DNA of 37,043 nt from Bacteroidales bacterium (GTDB lineage: Bacteria; Bacteroidota; Bacteroidia; Bacteroidales; 4484-276): the NCBI GenBank assembly GCA_012523265.1, contig JAAYIU010000095.1, positions 1-37,043 of the forward strand, in the 5' to 3' direction. The translations under genes and the position numbers were made by a program. The notes below the pieces were generated by a model, which saw only the letters and a list, made by a program, of their open reading frames with translations, was not told the DNA's origin and searched no databases. Shown here one piece after another: positions 1 through 8,479 of this stretch. Positions within the stretch are counted from its first letter, which is position 1; each line of letters begins with the position of its first letter.

Positions 1-3000
1 CTGAATCGACTGATAGTTTTGTGCCTGCCCGCTTAGCGCAACAAAAGAATTGGTTTTACAAATAGAAATATCAGCTCCGGCATTTACAGTCGGCGGAGTA
101 CCGAAGGTAATCGTCAGGCAGTCGGTGGCATCGCTACATTCGCCATTAGCGAAAGCGGTAAGACAAAGCTCAACATTTCCATTCGCAAGATCGGCGGTGC
201 CAGGGAAATAGGTGGTATTAATATTTGTGGCAGCGTCAAAGGTTCCATCTCCGCTGGTGTTCCAGAGTACTGAAGTCTGGTTGAGCACAGATCCTCCCAG
301 GTCGACATTGGCTGATTCACATATGGTTCTGTCAGGGCCAACATCAACTGTGGCGTTTTGACAACTATTCACCAAAGTGATTACCACGTTATCCTGGCCA
401 CTGCCCATACAAGGATTTTCCGGGTAGGCCGTCAGCGTAAGTGTTACGTGCTGAATTTCAATATCGGCTTGTCCGGGTGTGTAAGTGGTAGATAATACCG
501 ATGGGTTTGCAAATGTTCCGTCGCCGGAAGTACTCCACAACAAGGATGAATAATTGCCGGCCTGAGCCTGGGTGTTATATACATCGCCTATGATCACCGA
601 TAAATCAGGCCCTGCAAAAATGGTTGGCAGAGGCTGGAAGTGCAGCGTCATGCAATCAGAAACGGCGGGGCAGCTTTGCATGCCTTGGGCGCTGAGGCAT
701 AATTGCACCTGACCGGCAGCAACATCGGCTGCGCCCGGAGTGTATGTTGTCATCAATTGATTGGGATTGGCAAAAACGCCATCTCCGGAGGTTGTCCATT
801 GGAGGGTTTCGGCATTGGTTGCCGCTGGGTTTGTATTAAATGTTTGATTGACACAAATAGTAGCGTCAGCTCCAGCATATACCGTGGCAGGTTGGATAAG
901 AACGATTTTTATCTGATCGTTGGCATCATTGCAAACGCCGGTACCCCTGGCCAAAAGATTTAAAATTACATACCCATTTTGGCCATCTCCATTTCCGGGT
1001 GTATAGGTTGGATGCAACTCACCGGTATTGCTGAAAGTACCGTCGCCTTGTGTAGTCCAAAGCAACGATGCGTAGTTTTGTGCTGTGGCTGCTGCCAGAG
1101 CTATGGGTGTATTTGGATTGTAACACACTTCCATATCCGCTCCGGCAAAAGCTGTAGCATCTTCACATCCGGAAGTAACGATAAGATTTATTTCATCAGA
1201 AACAGATGTGACGCAAGGATTGATTGGTGCTGCTGTCAGTTTCAAAATTACTACTTGCGTGCTGTAATCGGCTTCTGTGGGTATGTATGTTGCCTTAACA
1301 GCATTTGCATTTTGAATGATGCCGGCGCCATTCGGCGTAGTCCACAGCGTGCTGCTGGTGTGTATTGCCGATGCCGTATTAGTTTTGAAACTGCTGCCAA
1401 GCGCCACCTGTCCGTTGTTGCCGGCATTCACCACAGGATTTTTGGTAATGGAAACGGTGAGGCTGGCGGATGCATTGCTGCAGGCATTTCCGGAAACAGC
1501 CGTCAGGTGAAGCACCGCCTGGCCATTGGTGATGTCGGTGCTTCCGGGTGTGTAGGTGGTTGATAAAGCTGAGGCATTTGCAAAAACACCATCACCATCC
1601 GAACTCCAAATAACGGATTGGGCGTGGGTCGCCGTTCCGGTAAGCTGCACATTTTGCTCTTCACAAATGGTGATATTGCTGCCCGCAGCAACGAGTGGCG
1701 AAACCGACAAAGTGATGAGTTTGCTATCCTGGGCGGTTAACTGACATGGTGTCTTGGGCAGTGCTTTTAGTGTAAGTGTTACGCCGCCATTTGTCACATC
1801 CTGATCGGAGGGATGATAAGTCGTGTTTTGTACATATTTATTTGTAAAAGTGCCGCTACCATTAGTTTCCCACACCAGTGAATTATAGTTGGCTGCGGTT
1901 CCGCTTATCGCAATGGGTTGTCTTTCGCAGGAAGCAATATCGATACCTGCATTGCACACCGGATTTTTAAATATCGTAACCACAAGCTGATCAGTGGCAG
2001 AAACTGTACATGGCTGCTGGGCGCCTGCGGTGAGTGTTAGTGTTGCCGTTCCCTGTTGCACATCGCCAGTTCCGGGAATATAGTTGGTTGTTAATTGTTG
2101 TGGGTTTACAAAAACGCCGTCGCCTGATGTCGTCCAGAGGATGCTGCTATTGTGCTGGGCAATTCCATTAACCGGAACTTGCACTCCCTGGCACACGGTG
2201 AGGTCATTTCCTGCATTTGCTATGGGAGCATGCTTTATCTGTATCGACTTGTTCATCACGGCATTTCCTGAGCAAGGCGCCACAGAAGATGCTGTAAGCG
2301 TAATCACAACATTGCCATTGGCAATGTCTTGCGCCCCGGGCGTATATTGCGGATTTACTATTGACGTATTGTTAAATACCCCGTCGCCGGAGGAAGTCCA
2401 TAGTAATGAGGCATAATGTGCCGCGGTTGCTGATAAATTGATTGGCTGCGTTTGGCAAACCGATGCAAGGGCTGTTATCGTATTCACCACTGCTGGTTGG
2501 AGGATGGTCAGGATTTTCTGATCGGGATTTCCGTTTGCGAAAGGCGGCTCACCAAAGGGTGTGAGCGAAAGTGTTACCAGTCCGGATGCTACGTCGGCAG
2601 CTCCGGGGGTGTATTGCGTTGTAAGTTGATTGGGGTCGGAAAAAGTACCATCGCCCGAAGTTGACCAAAGCACTGCAACGTGATTGAATGCACTGCCTTG
2701 TAAAGATACTGTGGTGGCGCCACAGATTGTTGCATCAGCACCGGCATTGGCTGTAGCTCCTTCTACAAAACTCACCAACACGTCATCCTGTGCAGGTGTA
2801 GCGCAGGGACTCAATGGGTTGGCCTGCAAACTGAGCAGCACCGATCCTGTCGCGGTATCATCCGGCCCCGGATAATAATTTGTGACAGCTTGCTGTGCAT
2901 CGGCAAACGTGCCATCACCTGATGTTGACCATTGTAACGATGAATAAGATGAAGCTGTGGCATCAAGAGGAACAATATCGGTGTTGGTGGTGACAAAATC

Positions 3001-3813
3001 AGCGCCGGCATCTGCTAACGGTTCGGGAGTAATCCACAGATCCATTCTGGAGTATATGGATCCTGTGCACGGAGCGATAGAGGTAACGTAGAGGGTAAGG
3101 CGTGGTTTGCCTGTGATTTTATCGTTAGGCCCGGGGGTATAGGTGGTAATCAGTTGGGTATCGTCAGCAAAGGTACCGTCACCATTGGTATACCATTTTG
3201 AGGTATTTTGGTAAGAAGCGGTACCACACGTGGTGTAGGTTTGGTTGGCACAAATGGTGGCATCGCCTCCGGCATTGCAATATGCGGGTTTATTAATCTG
3301 AAGGAAAGTTTCGCCAACAAAAGTAGCGTCACAAGGCGATTGCCCGTATCCGGTAAGTGTAAGCCTGACAGAGGGATACATAGTGCTGTAGGTGCCAGGA
3401 GTGTAGGTAGTAACAAGTGAGTTGGGATTGCTAAAGGTTCCGTTGCCATCCGTTTGCCACAAAACCCCCGACACATTAGTTGCCGTTGCCTCAATATCCA
3501 CAGCAACCTGCTGACAGGTGAAAAACCCTTGAGGTATCGTAACCTGAGGAGAGGGGAAAAGTGTTATCTCCATCTGATCGGTGGCAACAGCAGTGCAAGG
3601 CGCCAATGGCTGGGCAGAGATGCTGAGTGTTACTCCATTATTGTCAAGATCATTATCACCAAAAAAATAAAAAGTATTGGCTGTGTTGTTATCTTCAAAA
3701 GTGCCGTCACCGGAGGTGGTCCATTGAACTTCGGAAACATTCTGTGCTACTGGTGCAAGCAGGATTCTATCGATACCACATGTTTCTATATCCGCCCCAG
3801 CATCCAACACGGG
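1..3813 (-). repeat. Array of about 88-residue Ig/PKD-like protein repeats (14 full and 1 partial)
   Basis: Each unit is about 265 bp and encodes a conserved core W-[ST]-[TS]-x-G-D-G-[TV]-F followed about 10 residues later by T-T-Y-x-P-G. The units are divergent at DNA level, so this is an old protein-repeat array and not a recent tandem duplication. The unit with its W near coordinate 1350 is the most degenerate: its GDGTF core has become GAGII. Several units carry a Cys pair (one near the start, one before the last strand) that could form a disulfide; other units lack it. Confidence 0.85.
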
Positions 3814-4653
3814 TGATTGTGTTATGCAAACGGGAATAATACTGCTTGCGGTAGCATCGCCCATCGAAGCCTGAACCTTAAAAACAGTATTTTCGGTAAC
3901 CTCTGCCGAGGGATTCTTTAGTGAGGAGGTAAAGCCCGGTGGAACTGACGTCCAGTTGTAGGTGATATCTCCTGATCCTGTGATGATCTCTGCATCAAGC
4001 AATGCTGTGCCCTGATCGCAAAACAATTCCTGGTCAGCGGTAGCATGAACGATCAGGTCTTCGAAGCAATTCATCTTGGTGATCCCGATGAGGCTTAGCG
4101 GATACCATTTGTTGCTCATAATGTACTCTGGACTAAGCTCTATCTCGTCCACATCAAAATCAGCCATCAGATCATATGAAAACAATTTGTAGTGAATGGT
4201 CTCTCCATAGGCAAAGCCGTCTTTGACAGGTGTTTGTGGGTCATCTCCAAATAGCGGAAAAACGATGCCGGAGGTATCGGGCCAATAAATGGCTCCACCA
4301 CACTGGTACTCCCCCTGGTCATTGACGAAAAAGCCACCAATGTAATCGTTTTGCTTCAGCGGAATCCCGTTGATGCTCGGATTGGCCTCGCGTGTGACAT
4401 ATATACCGGTAATAGTTCCGGTGTTCACCGGTTCGTCCCATCCCGGAGGATAAACAACCGGTATTTTAGGATTGTAAATTTGCATTAATGAATCAAGCTC
4501 TCTATCCCCGTTTAAAATAATTCCAGGCTCTTCCTGATTCAACGCATCATTCGGCTGAGAATTAATGTTTGCATAGAGTGTGTTTGAAGTGCATAGCACA
4601 AGCGCCAGAGCGTAGATCAGCCCTCTGGTAATCCAGTTGTAAAAAAAACTCAT
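1..4653 (-). CDS. Giant secreted repeat protein (PKD/Ig-like repeats), 3' end outside window
   Basis: This frame is open from ATG 4653 to the left edge, so at least 1551 residues are present and the C-terminus is missing. Residues 1-28 form a signal peptide (hydrophobic stretch about 11-21). Residues about 75-195 form a globular N-terminal domain with GDD and KDGF motifs (residues 136-147) and a Cys-Gly-Gly at 118-120; I know similar N-domains from Bacteroidota surface proteins but no name for them. Residues about 199-280 look like a PKD/Ig-like domain. From residue 281 there are 14 complete repeats and the start of a fifteenth, each about 88 residues, with the pattern AGAD..C, then W.TSGDGTF, then TTYTPG..D, then LTLTA....PC. 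Such proteins are usually exported by T9SS and end in a sorting or gliding-motility domain, which would lie off the window. The role is probably adhesion or cell-surface structure (inference). The gene is certain; the function is not. Confidence 0.9.
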   Translation of the reverse strand, partial: MSFFYNWITRGLIYALALVLCTSNTLYANINSQPNDALNQEEPGIILNGDRELDSLMQIYNPKIPVVYPPGWDEPVNTGTITGIYVTREANPSINGIPLKQNDYIGGFFVNDQGEYQCGGAIYWPDTSGIVFPLFGDDPQTPVKDGFAYGETIHYKLFSYDLMADFDVDEIELSPEYIMSNKWYPLSLIGITKMNCFEDLIVHATADQELFCDQGTALLDAEIITGSGDITYNWTSVPPGFTSSLKNPSAEVTENTVFKVQASMGDATASSIIPVCITQSPVLDAGADIETCGIDRILLAPVAQNVSEVQWTTSGDGTFEDNNTANTFYFFGDNDLDNNGVTLSISAQPLAPCTAVATDQMEITLFPSPQVTIPQGFFTCQQVAVDIEATATNVSGVLWQTDGNGTFSNPNSLVTTYTPGTYSTMYPSVRLTLTGYGQSPCDATFVGETFLQINKPAYCNAGGDATICANQTYTTCGTASYQNTSKWYTNGDGTFADDTQLITTYTPGPNDKITGKPRLTLYVTSIAPCTGSIYSRMDLWITPEPLADAGADFVTTNTDIVPLDATASSYSSLQWSTSGDGTFADAQQAVTNYYPGPDDTATGSVLLSLQANPLSPCATPAQDDVLVSFVEGATANAGADATICGATTVSLQGSAFNHVAVLWSTSGDGTFSDPNQLTTQYTPGAADVASGLVTLSLTPFGEPPFANGNPDQKILTILQPAVVNTITALASVCQTQPINLSATAAHYASLLWTSSGDGVFNNTSIVNPQYTPGAQDIANGNVVITLTASSVAPCSGNAVMNKSIQIKHAPIANAGNDLTVCQGVQVPVNGIAQHNSSILWTTSGDGVFVNPQQLTTNYIPGTGDVQQGTATLTLTAGAQQPCTVSATDQLVVTIFKNPVCNAGIDIASCERQPIAISGTAANYNSLVWETNGSGTFTNKYVQNTTYHPSDQDVTNGGVTLTLKALPKTPCQLTAQDSKLITLSVSPLVAAGSNITICEEQNVQLTGTATHAQSVIWSSDGDGVFANASALSTTYTPGSTDITNGQAVLHLTAVSGNACSNASASLTVSITKNPVVNAGNNGQVALGSSFKTNTASAIHTSSTLWTTPNGAGIIQNANAVKATYIPTEADYSTQVVILKLTAAPINPCVTSVSDEINLIVTSGCEDATAFAGADMEVCYNPNTPIALAAATAQNYASLLWTTQGDGTFSNTGELHPTYTPGNGDGQNGYVILNLLARGTGVCNDANDQIKIVLIQPATVYAGADATICVNQTFNTNPAATNAETLQWTTSGDGVFANPNQLMTTYTPGAADVAAGQVQLCLSAQGMQSCPAVSDCMTLHFQPLPTIFAGPDLSVIIGDVYNTQAQAGNYSSLLWSTSGDGTFANPSVLSTTYTPGQADIEIQHVTLTLTAYPENPCMGSGQDNVVITLVNSCQNATVDVGPDRTICESANVDLGGSVLNQTSVLWNTSGDGTFDAATNINTTYFPGTADLANGNVELCLTAFANGECSDATDCLTITFGTPPTVNAGADISICKTNSFVALSGQAQNYQSIQ

Positions 4654-5131
4654 GATTTCCCCTTTTTTTAGTCATTGTCAAATCTTATTCCCGGCAGAAT
4701 CCCCATTACTGCCGAATTAATTTCGACAAATCTGTTGTTAAAAAAAATTGTTTTTAGTGCTTAACAAATCCAATTTGTTAAGCCATTTTAATTTGGTCAA
4801 TTTATTCGGGGGCTAAGTTAAAGGGTTATTAAGGGTAACCAAAAGAAAGAAGGCTTTTTAAAAGGTAATATCAAATAATTGGAATTCATTTAATTGTTAA
4901 TCAATGTTTTAAAATTCCTATTTAAAACCCTTCAAAATAGGGAAAGCGGCTAAAAAAGCCTGAAAGTTGGATTTTAAGGCCATATCAATAAGCAAGCCAG
5001 CAGAGGTGATTGTTTTTTTTTACGTCGTATTTTATAATTAATACAAATAAAAACAGTGGGATGGGAGAAAGCACAACTCCTAAATGCCTGGCTGATGAAA
5101 ATTGCAACCTAACGGTAGAAACGCGAGATTT
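4654..5131. other. 478-base intergenic region, AT-rich, no gene
   Basis: This stretch lies between the symporter stop and the start of the giant surface protein. Short reading frames here show no family features. It contains a perfect 9-bp inverted repeat at 4761-4781 and many A/T runs. No convincing rho-independent terminator for the symporter gene was seen; the best stem (around 4943-4956) has only 4 bp. No clear TAnnTTTG element reading towards the surface-protein gene was found. Confidence 0.7.
4761..4781. promoter_or_regulatory. Perfect 9-bp inverted repeat upstream of surface-protein gene
   Basis: The left arm TTAACAAAT (4761-4769) and right arm ATTTGTTAA (4773-4781) are exact reverse complements around a 3-base centre CCA. 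It lies 108 bp upstream of the ATG at 4653, a position that fits an operator. The short loop and lack of a T-run argue against a terminator. Confidence 0.45.
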
Positions 5132-6550
5132 TCACAAATCTACCAGCAACTGCTCCTGCTCCGATCGGGCAATGATAACTGCACCGCAGCTATCGCTCCA
5201 AACATTTACCGTTGTTCGGAACATGTCCAGAATCCGGTCGACGGCCAAAATAAGGCCGACGCCCTCGAGCGGCAACTGTACCGCGGTAAGAATAACTGTG
5301 ATCATTACCAGACCCGCCATAGGAATAGCGGCAGCGCCAATAGACGCAAGCAACGCCGTGGCTACAATAATGAGCTGGTTGAACAGCGATAATTCTATGC
5401 CGTAAGCCTGGGCAATAAACATGGCTGCCACACACTCGTAAAGGGCAGTACCGTCCATGTTGATGGTAGCTCCCAGCGGTAAAGTAAAGCTGCTGATCTT
5501 GTTGGAGACGCCCGACTTTTTTTCTACAGCTTCCATGGTGAGAGGCAGAGTGGCTCCCGACGAAGAGGTAGAAAAAGCGGTGAGCAGCGGGGTGGTCATG
5601 TTGCGCAGATGTGCAAAAGGACGCACCCGCCCGACAAAGCGCAGCAAGAGCGGCAGGGTAATCAAAGCGTGAATAAATAATGCCGCCACCACCGTTCCCA
5701 TGTAAAGACTCATGCTTGAGATAAGCCCCCAAAGATCGTCCTGGTCGGCAACCACCTTGGCCACGATACCGAAAATACCCAACGGAGTAAAAAGAATGAC
5801 GAACATCACAATCTTCATCATTACTTCAAAAAAAGCATTGAAAAAATCGGTGAGCACCTGGCGTGGTTTATCGTCTATTTTCATAATGAAGAAGCCAAAA
5901 AGGATGGCAAAAAAGATGATGGCCAGCATATCCGCATCAGCGAAAGCTCTAAAAATATTGTCGGGGACGATGCCGAGGATGATGTCGAGGAAGCTCTTTT
6001 GTTTCCCCACCAGGTCACCAACTTCCTGGGTTAAATTGATTTCAGTACCCACGCCGGGTTGGATGATATTTACCAACAGCAAACCTGTAACGATTGCCAG
6101 CAGGCTGGTGATCATATAATAACCCATGGTTTTAAGGCCAAGCCTGCCCAGATTGCTACCGCTGCCAATATTGGTGACGCCCGAGATGAGCGAACTGAGA
6201 ATTAGCGGAATAATGATCATGCGCAGCGCGCGCAGAAAAAGATCGCCCATCCAGCTCACCGCTTCGATAGCTGGATTGGTATAGGAAAACCGCACCAGCA
6301 GCGGATAATATTTCTCGTAAGCTGCCGGTGTAAGCTGCTCTTTCAAAACCTTCCCAAAACCGTCGTAGGTGTAATTGCTATCACTCTGCACTTCTGCAAG
6401 GGCAGCAACCACTTCGGCAGCCACCATTTTTTTTTCGAGTTTACCGACCACTTGCTCGTCCAACACATAGTGCGTCGGGAAAAACAAACCATAAATAATA
6501 GCCAGTATCAGTGCAATGAGAATCTGCCAGTGGAGGGCAATTTTTTTCAT
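5132..6550 (-). CDS. gltP: Dicarboxylate/amino acid:cation symporter (DAACS family)
   Basis: This inner-membrane secondary transporter of 472 residues probably imports glutamate or aspartate with Na+ or H+. The serine-rich re-entrant loop lies at 328-336 (TSSSGATLP), the NMDGT sodium-site motif at 364-368, and TM8 carries D438, D442, R445, T446, N449 and D453. These match the substrate-binding set of GltPh-type carriers (D390, D394, R397, T398, N401, D405); the Arg and the second Asp are the pair that reads acidic amino acids. Between TM1 and TM2 there is a long hydrophilic stretch (about 27-95), longer than in GltPh. The gene stands alone, divergent from the Asp-box gene. The symbol is a family-level guess; DctA-like use of C4-dicarboxylates is the alternative. 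Confidence 0.9.
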   Translation of the reverse strand: MKKIALHWQILIALILAIIYGLFFPTHYVLDEQVVGKLEKKMVAAEVVAALAEVQSDSNYTYDGFGKVLKEQLTPAAYEKYYPLLVRFSYTNPAIEAVSWMGDLFLRALRMIIIPLILSSLISGVTNIGSGSNLGRLGLKTMGYYMITSLLAIVTGLLLVNIIQPGVGTEINLTQEVGDLVGKQKSFLDIILGIVPDNIFRAFADADMLAIIFFAILFGFFIMKIDDKPRQVLTDFFNAFFEVMMKIVMFVILFTPLGIFGIVAKVVADQDDLWGLISSMSLYMGTVVAALFIHALITLPLLLRFVGRVRPFAHLRNMTTPLLTAFSTSSSGATLPLTMEAVEKKSGVSNKISSFTLPLGATINMDGTALYECVAAMFIAQAYGIELSLFNQLIIVATALLASIGAAAIPMAGLVMITVILTAVQLPLEGVGLILAVDRILDMFRTTVNVWSDSCGAVIIARSEQEQLLVDL

Positions 6551-6559
6551 CCGCTAAGT

Positions 6560-6586
6560 TTTACACATTTATTAATATGTAGTAAA
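6560..6586. promoter_or_regulatory. Imperfect inverted repeat in the leader of the symporter gene
   Basis: TTTAC plus ACAT (6560-6568) pairs with ATGT plus GTAAA (6577-6580 and 6582-6586) around an AT-rich loop with a single-base bulge. It lies 10-36 bases upstream of the symporter ATG (6550) in the divergent intergenic region and could be an operator or a leader hairpin. Confidence 0.25.
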
Positions 6587-6657
6587 TTTTGGGGGCTAAA
6601 CTACACAAATTCCTGTATTGCGCCAGTTGCCGCCAACATTCTTCACCAAAAATTAGC

Positions 6658-6665
6658 TATTTTTG
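6658..6665 (+). promoter_or_regulatory. Bacteroidota -7 promoter element (TATTTTTG) for Asp-box gene
   Basis: This is an exact match to TAnnTTTG, the -7 element of the Bacteroidota primary sigma factor. It predicts a start site near 6669 and a leader of about 26 bases before the ATG at 6695. No matching -33 TTTG is visible at the usual distance. Confidence 0.5.
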
Positions 6666-6694
6666 CTTTTCTAATTTTTTAAAAATACCGAAAA

Positions 6695-8260
6695 ATGAAG
6701 AGACTCAAAATAACAATACTTCTCGCTGCCATGCTTGGTTTGCAGCCCCTCGTCGCGCAGCACACCAACGTGATGATCAGCAACGCGAGCTATCCGGAGG
6801 AGCCTACCATTTACATCGATCCCAATAATACCAACCGCATCATTGCAGGCTCCAATATTAATAATGTGTTTTATTCAGAAGATGGTGGCTACAGTTGGAA
6901 CGTGAAGAAATTGTATTCGTCGGCGTATGGTGTGGCCGGCGATCCGGTGGTGATTGTAGACGAGGCAGGGCATTACTATTATTTCCATCTCTCCTCGCCA
7001 CCTAATGGCAGTTGGCTCGATCGTATCGTGTGTCAAAAATCAACCGATGGAGGCCTTACCTGGAACCAGGGTTCTTTTATGGGATTGAATGGAGACAAAG
7101 ATCAGGATAAACCCTGGGTGGACATCGACAGGAAAAATGGTAATATTTACGCCACCTGGACACAGTTTGATAAGTATGGGAGTACCATTTTAGAATATCG
7201 TAGCAACATCATGTTTTCGAAATCGACCGATGGCGGCGAAAGCTGGTCGGAGGCCATACGGATAAACGAAGTGGATGGCAACTGCATCGACAGCGACGAA
7301 ACCGTTGAGGGTGCCGTGCCGGCAGTAGGTCCTGATGGCGAAATCTACGTGTCGTGGGCGGGCCCGGCGGGATTGGTTTTCGACCGTTCGACAGACCAGG
7401 GAGAAACCTGGCTCGAAAACGACATCTTCGTGAGCGATCTTCCCGGAGGATGGGATTTCGACATCCCCGATATTCAGCGCTGCAACGGCTTCCCAATTAC
7501 AGTGTGCGACAGAAGTGGCGGCCCCAATCATGGGACAATCTACATCAACTGGTCAGACCAACGCAACGGCACCGACGACACCGATGTGTGGCTCGTAAAA
7601 TCGACCGACGGCGGCGATACCTGGAGCGAACGTATTCGTGTAAACGATGACCCGCCCGGAAGACATCAGTTTTTTACCTGGATGACGGTGGACCAAGTTA
7701 CCGGACATCTGCATTTTGTTTTCTACGATCGCCGCAATTACGACGACACCAACACCGACGTCTATATGGCCACCTCCACCGATGGCGGCGAAACCATCAG
7801 CAACTACAAAATCAGCGAGGAGCCTTTCGTACCCATAGAGAACATTTTCTTTGGCGATTACAACAACATCTCTGCTGTTAACAATGTGATCCGTCCCATC
7901 TGGACGCGTCTGCACAATGAGCAATTAAGTGTGTGGACGGCCATCATCGACACCACACTTACCAGCATTGAACAACATGCCGAACCGGCTATTCCTTTTG
8001 CGCTCAACCAGAATTATCCCAATCCGTTCAGCGCCACCACGCATTTTTCGTTTAAACTCCGTAGCCCGATGACAGTTTCACTTAAAGTCATCGATCTCTT
8101 TGGCCGACAAATCGCCTGTCTTATCGACCACAAAAAACTTGGTGATGGCATGTATGTCGAACATTTCGACGCACGCAAATACCACCTGGCGCCCGGCGTT
8201 TATTATTTCTCGCTCACCGGCGACAACATTAACAGGGTACGCAAAATGGTGGTGGAATAA
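6695..8260 (+). CDS. Secreted Asp-box (BNR, sialidase-like fold) protein with T9SS sorting domain
   Basis: This 521-residue protein has a signal peptide (1-22, cut near Ala-Gln). Six Asp-boxes, S-x-D-x-G-x-[TS]-W-like, lie at about 61-68, 116-123, 177-184, 232-239, 303-310 and 361-368; the last is degenerate (no Trp). They imply a six-bladed beta-propeller. Residues about 436-521 form a type A T9SS C-terminal sorting domain, starting with NQNYPNPF and ending in a short KMVVE strand, so the protein should cross the outer membrane by T9SS and be anchored or released. I do not see the (F/Y)RIP arginine motif of true sialidases near the N-terminus, so a glycan-binding or other beta-propeller function is as likely as sialidase activity. 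It stands alone with its own promoter. Confidence 0.9.
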   Translation: MKRLKITILLAAMLGLQPLVAQHTNVMISNASYPEEPTIYIDPNNTNRIIAGSNINNVFYSEDGGYSWNVKKLYSSAYGVAGDPVVIVDEAGHYYYFHLSSPPNGSWLDRIVCQKSTDGGLTWNQGSFMGLNGDKDQDKPWVDIDRKNGNIYATWTQFDKYGSTILEYRSNIMFSKSTDGGESWSEAIRINEVDGNCIDSDETVEGAVPAVGPDGEIYVSWAGPAGLVFDRSTDQGETWLENDIFVSDLPGGWDFDIPDIQRCNGFPITVCDRSGGPNHGTIYINWSDQRNGTDDTDVWLVKSTDGGDTWSERIRVNDDPPGRHQFFTWMTVDQVTGHLHFVFYDRRNYDDTNTDVYMATSTDGGETISNYKISEEPFVPIENIFFGDYNNISAVNNVIRPIWTRLHNEQLSVWTAIIDTTLTSIEQHAEPAIPFALNQNYPNPFSATTHFSFKLRSPMTVSLKVIDLFGRQIACLIDHKKLGDGMYVEHFDARKYHLAPGVYYFSLTGDNINRVRKMVVE

Positions 8261-8419
8261 AATGGCTGGTATTTTTTTGCTGGTAAATTCCAAAAAACAA
8301 AATTCGGAATTGGCGATTTAGCGATTTGTAGATTGAACCTGAAACTGTTGGAAAAACAACCTCCGGATCAGAAAAGGTAAAATTGCCTGCGACCCGCTCC
8401 ACCTTCATACCCTAAGACC

Positions 8420-8433
8420 CTGTTTTATAACAG
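8420..8433. promoter_or_regulatory. Candidate TetR operator (14-bp near-palindrome)
   Basis: CTGTT (8420-8424) and AACAG (8429-8433) are exact reverse complements around TTAT. The site directly abuts the -33-like TTTG of the promoter in front of the TetR-type gene, the usual place for an autoregulatory operator. Confidence 0.35.
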
Positions 8434-8463
8434 TTTGTCATTTTGATAATTATACTATTTTTG
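8434..8463 (+). promoter_or_regulatory. Bacteroidota promoter for the TetR-type gene
   Basis: TTTG at 8434-8437 is followed after 18 bases by TATTTTTG at 8456-8463, matching the TTTG / TAnnTTTG pattern. The predicted start site is near 8467, only about 13 bases before the ATG at 8480. Confidence 0.55.
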
Positions 8464-8479
8464 CCGCTCTATCAAAATC

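Noticed and set aside
1-3813. CRISPR array or DNA tandem repeat
   Set aside because: The periodicity is about 265 bp at protein level with strongly diverged DNA; there are no short identical repeats with unique spacers.
703-3839. Series of short Cys-rich open frames on the plus strand at 0.7-3.8 kb
   Set aside because: They are shadows of the giant repeat protein on the minus strand; their periodic look comes from the repeats.
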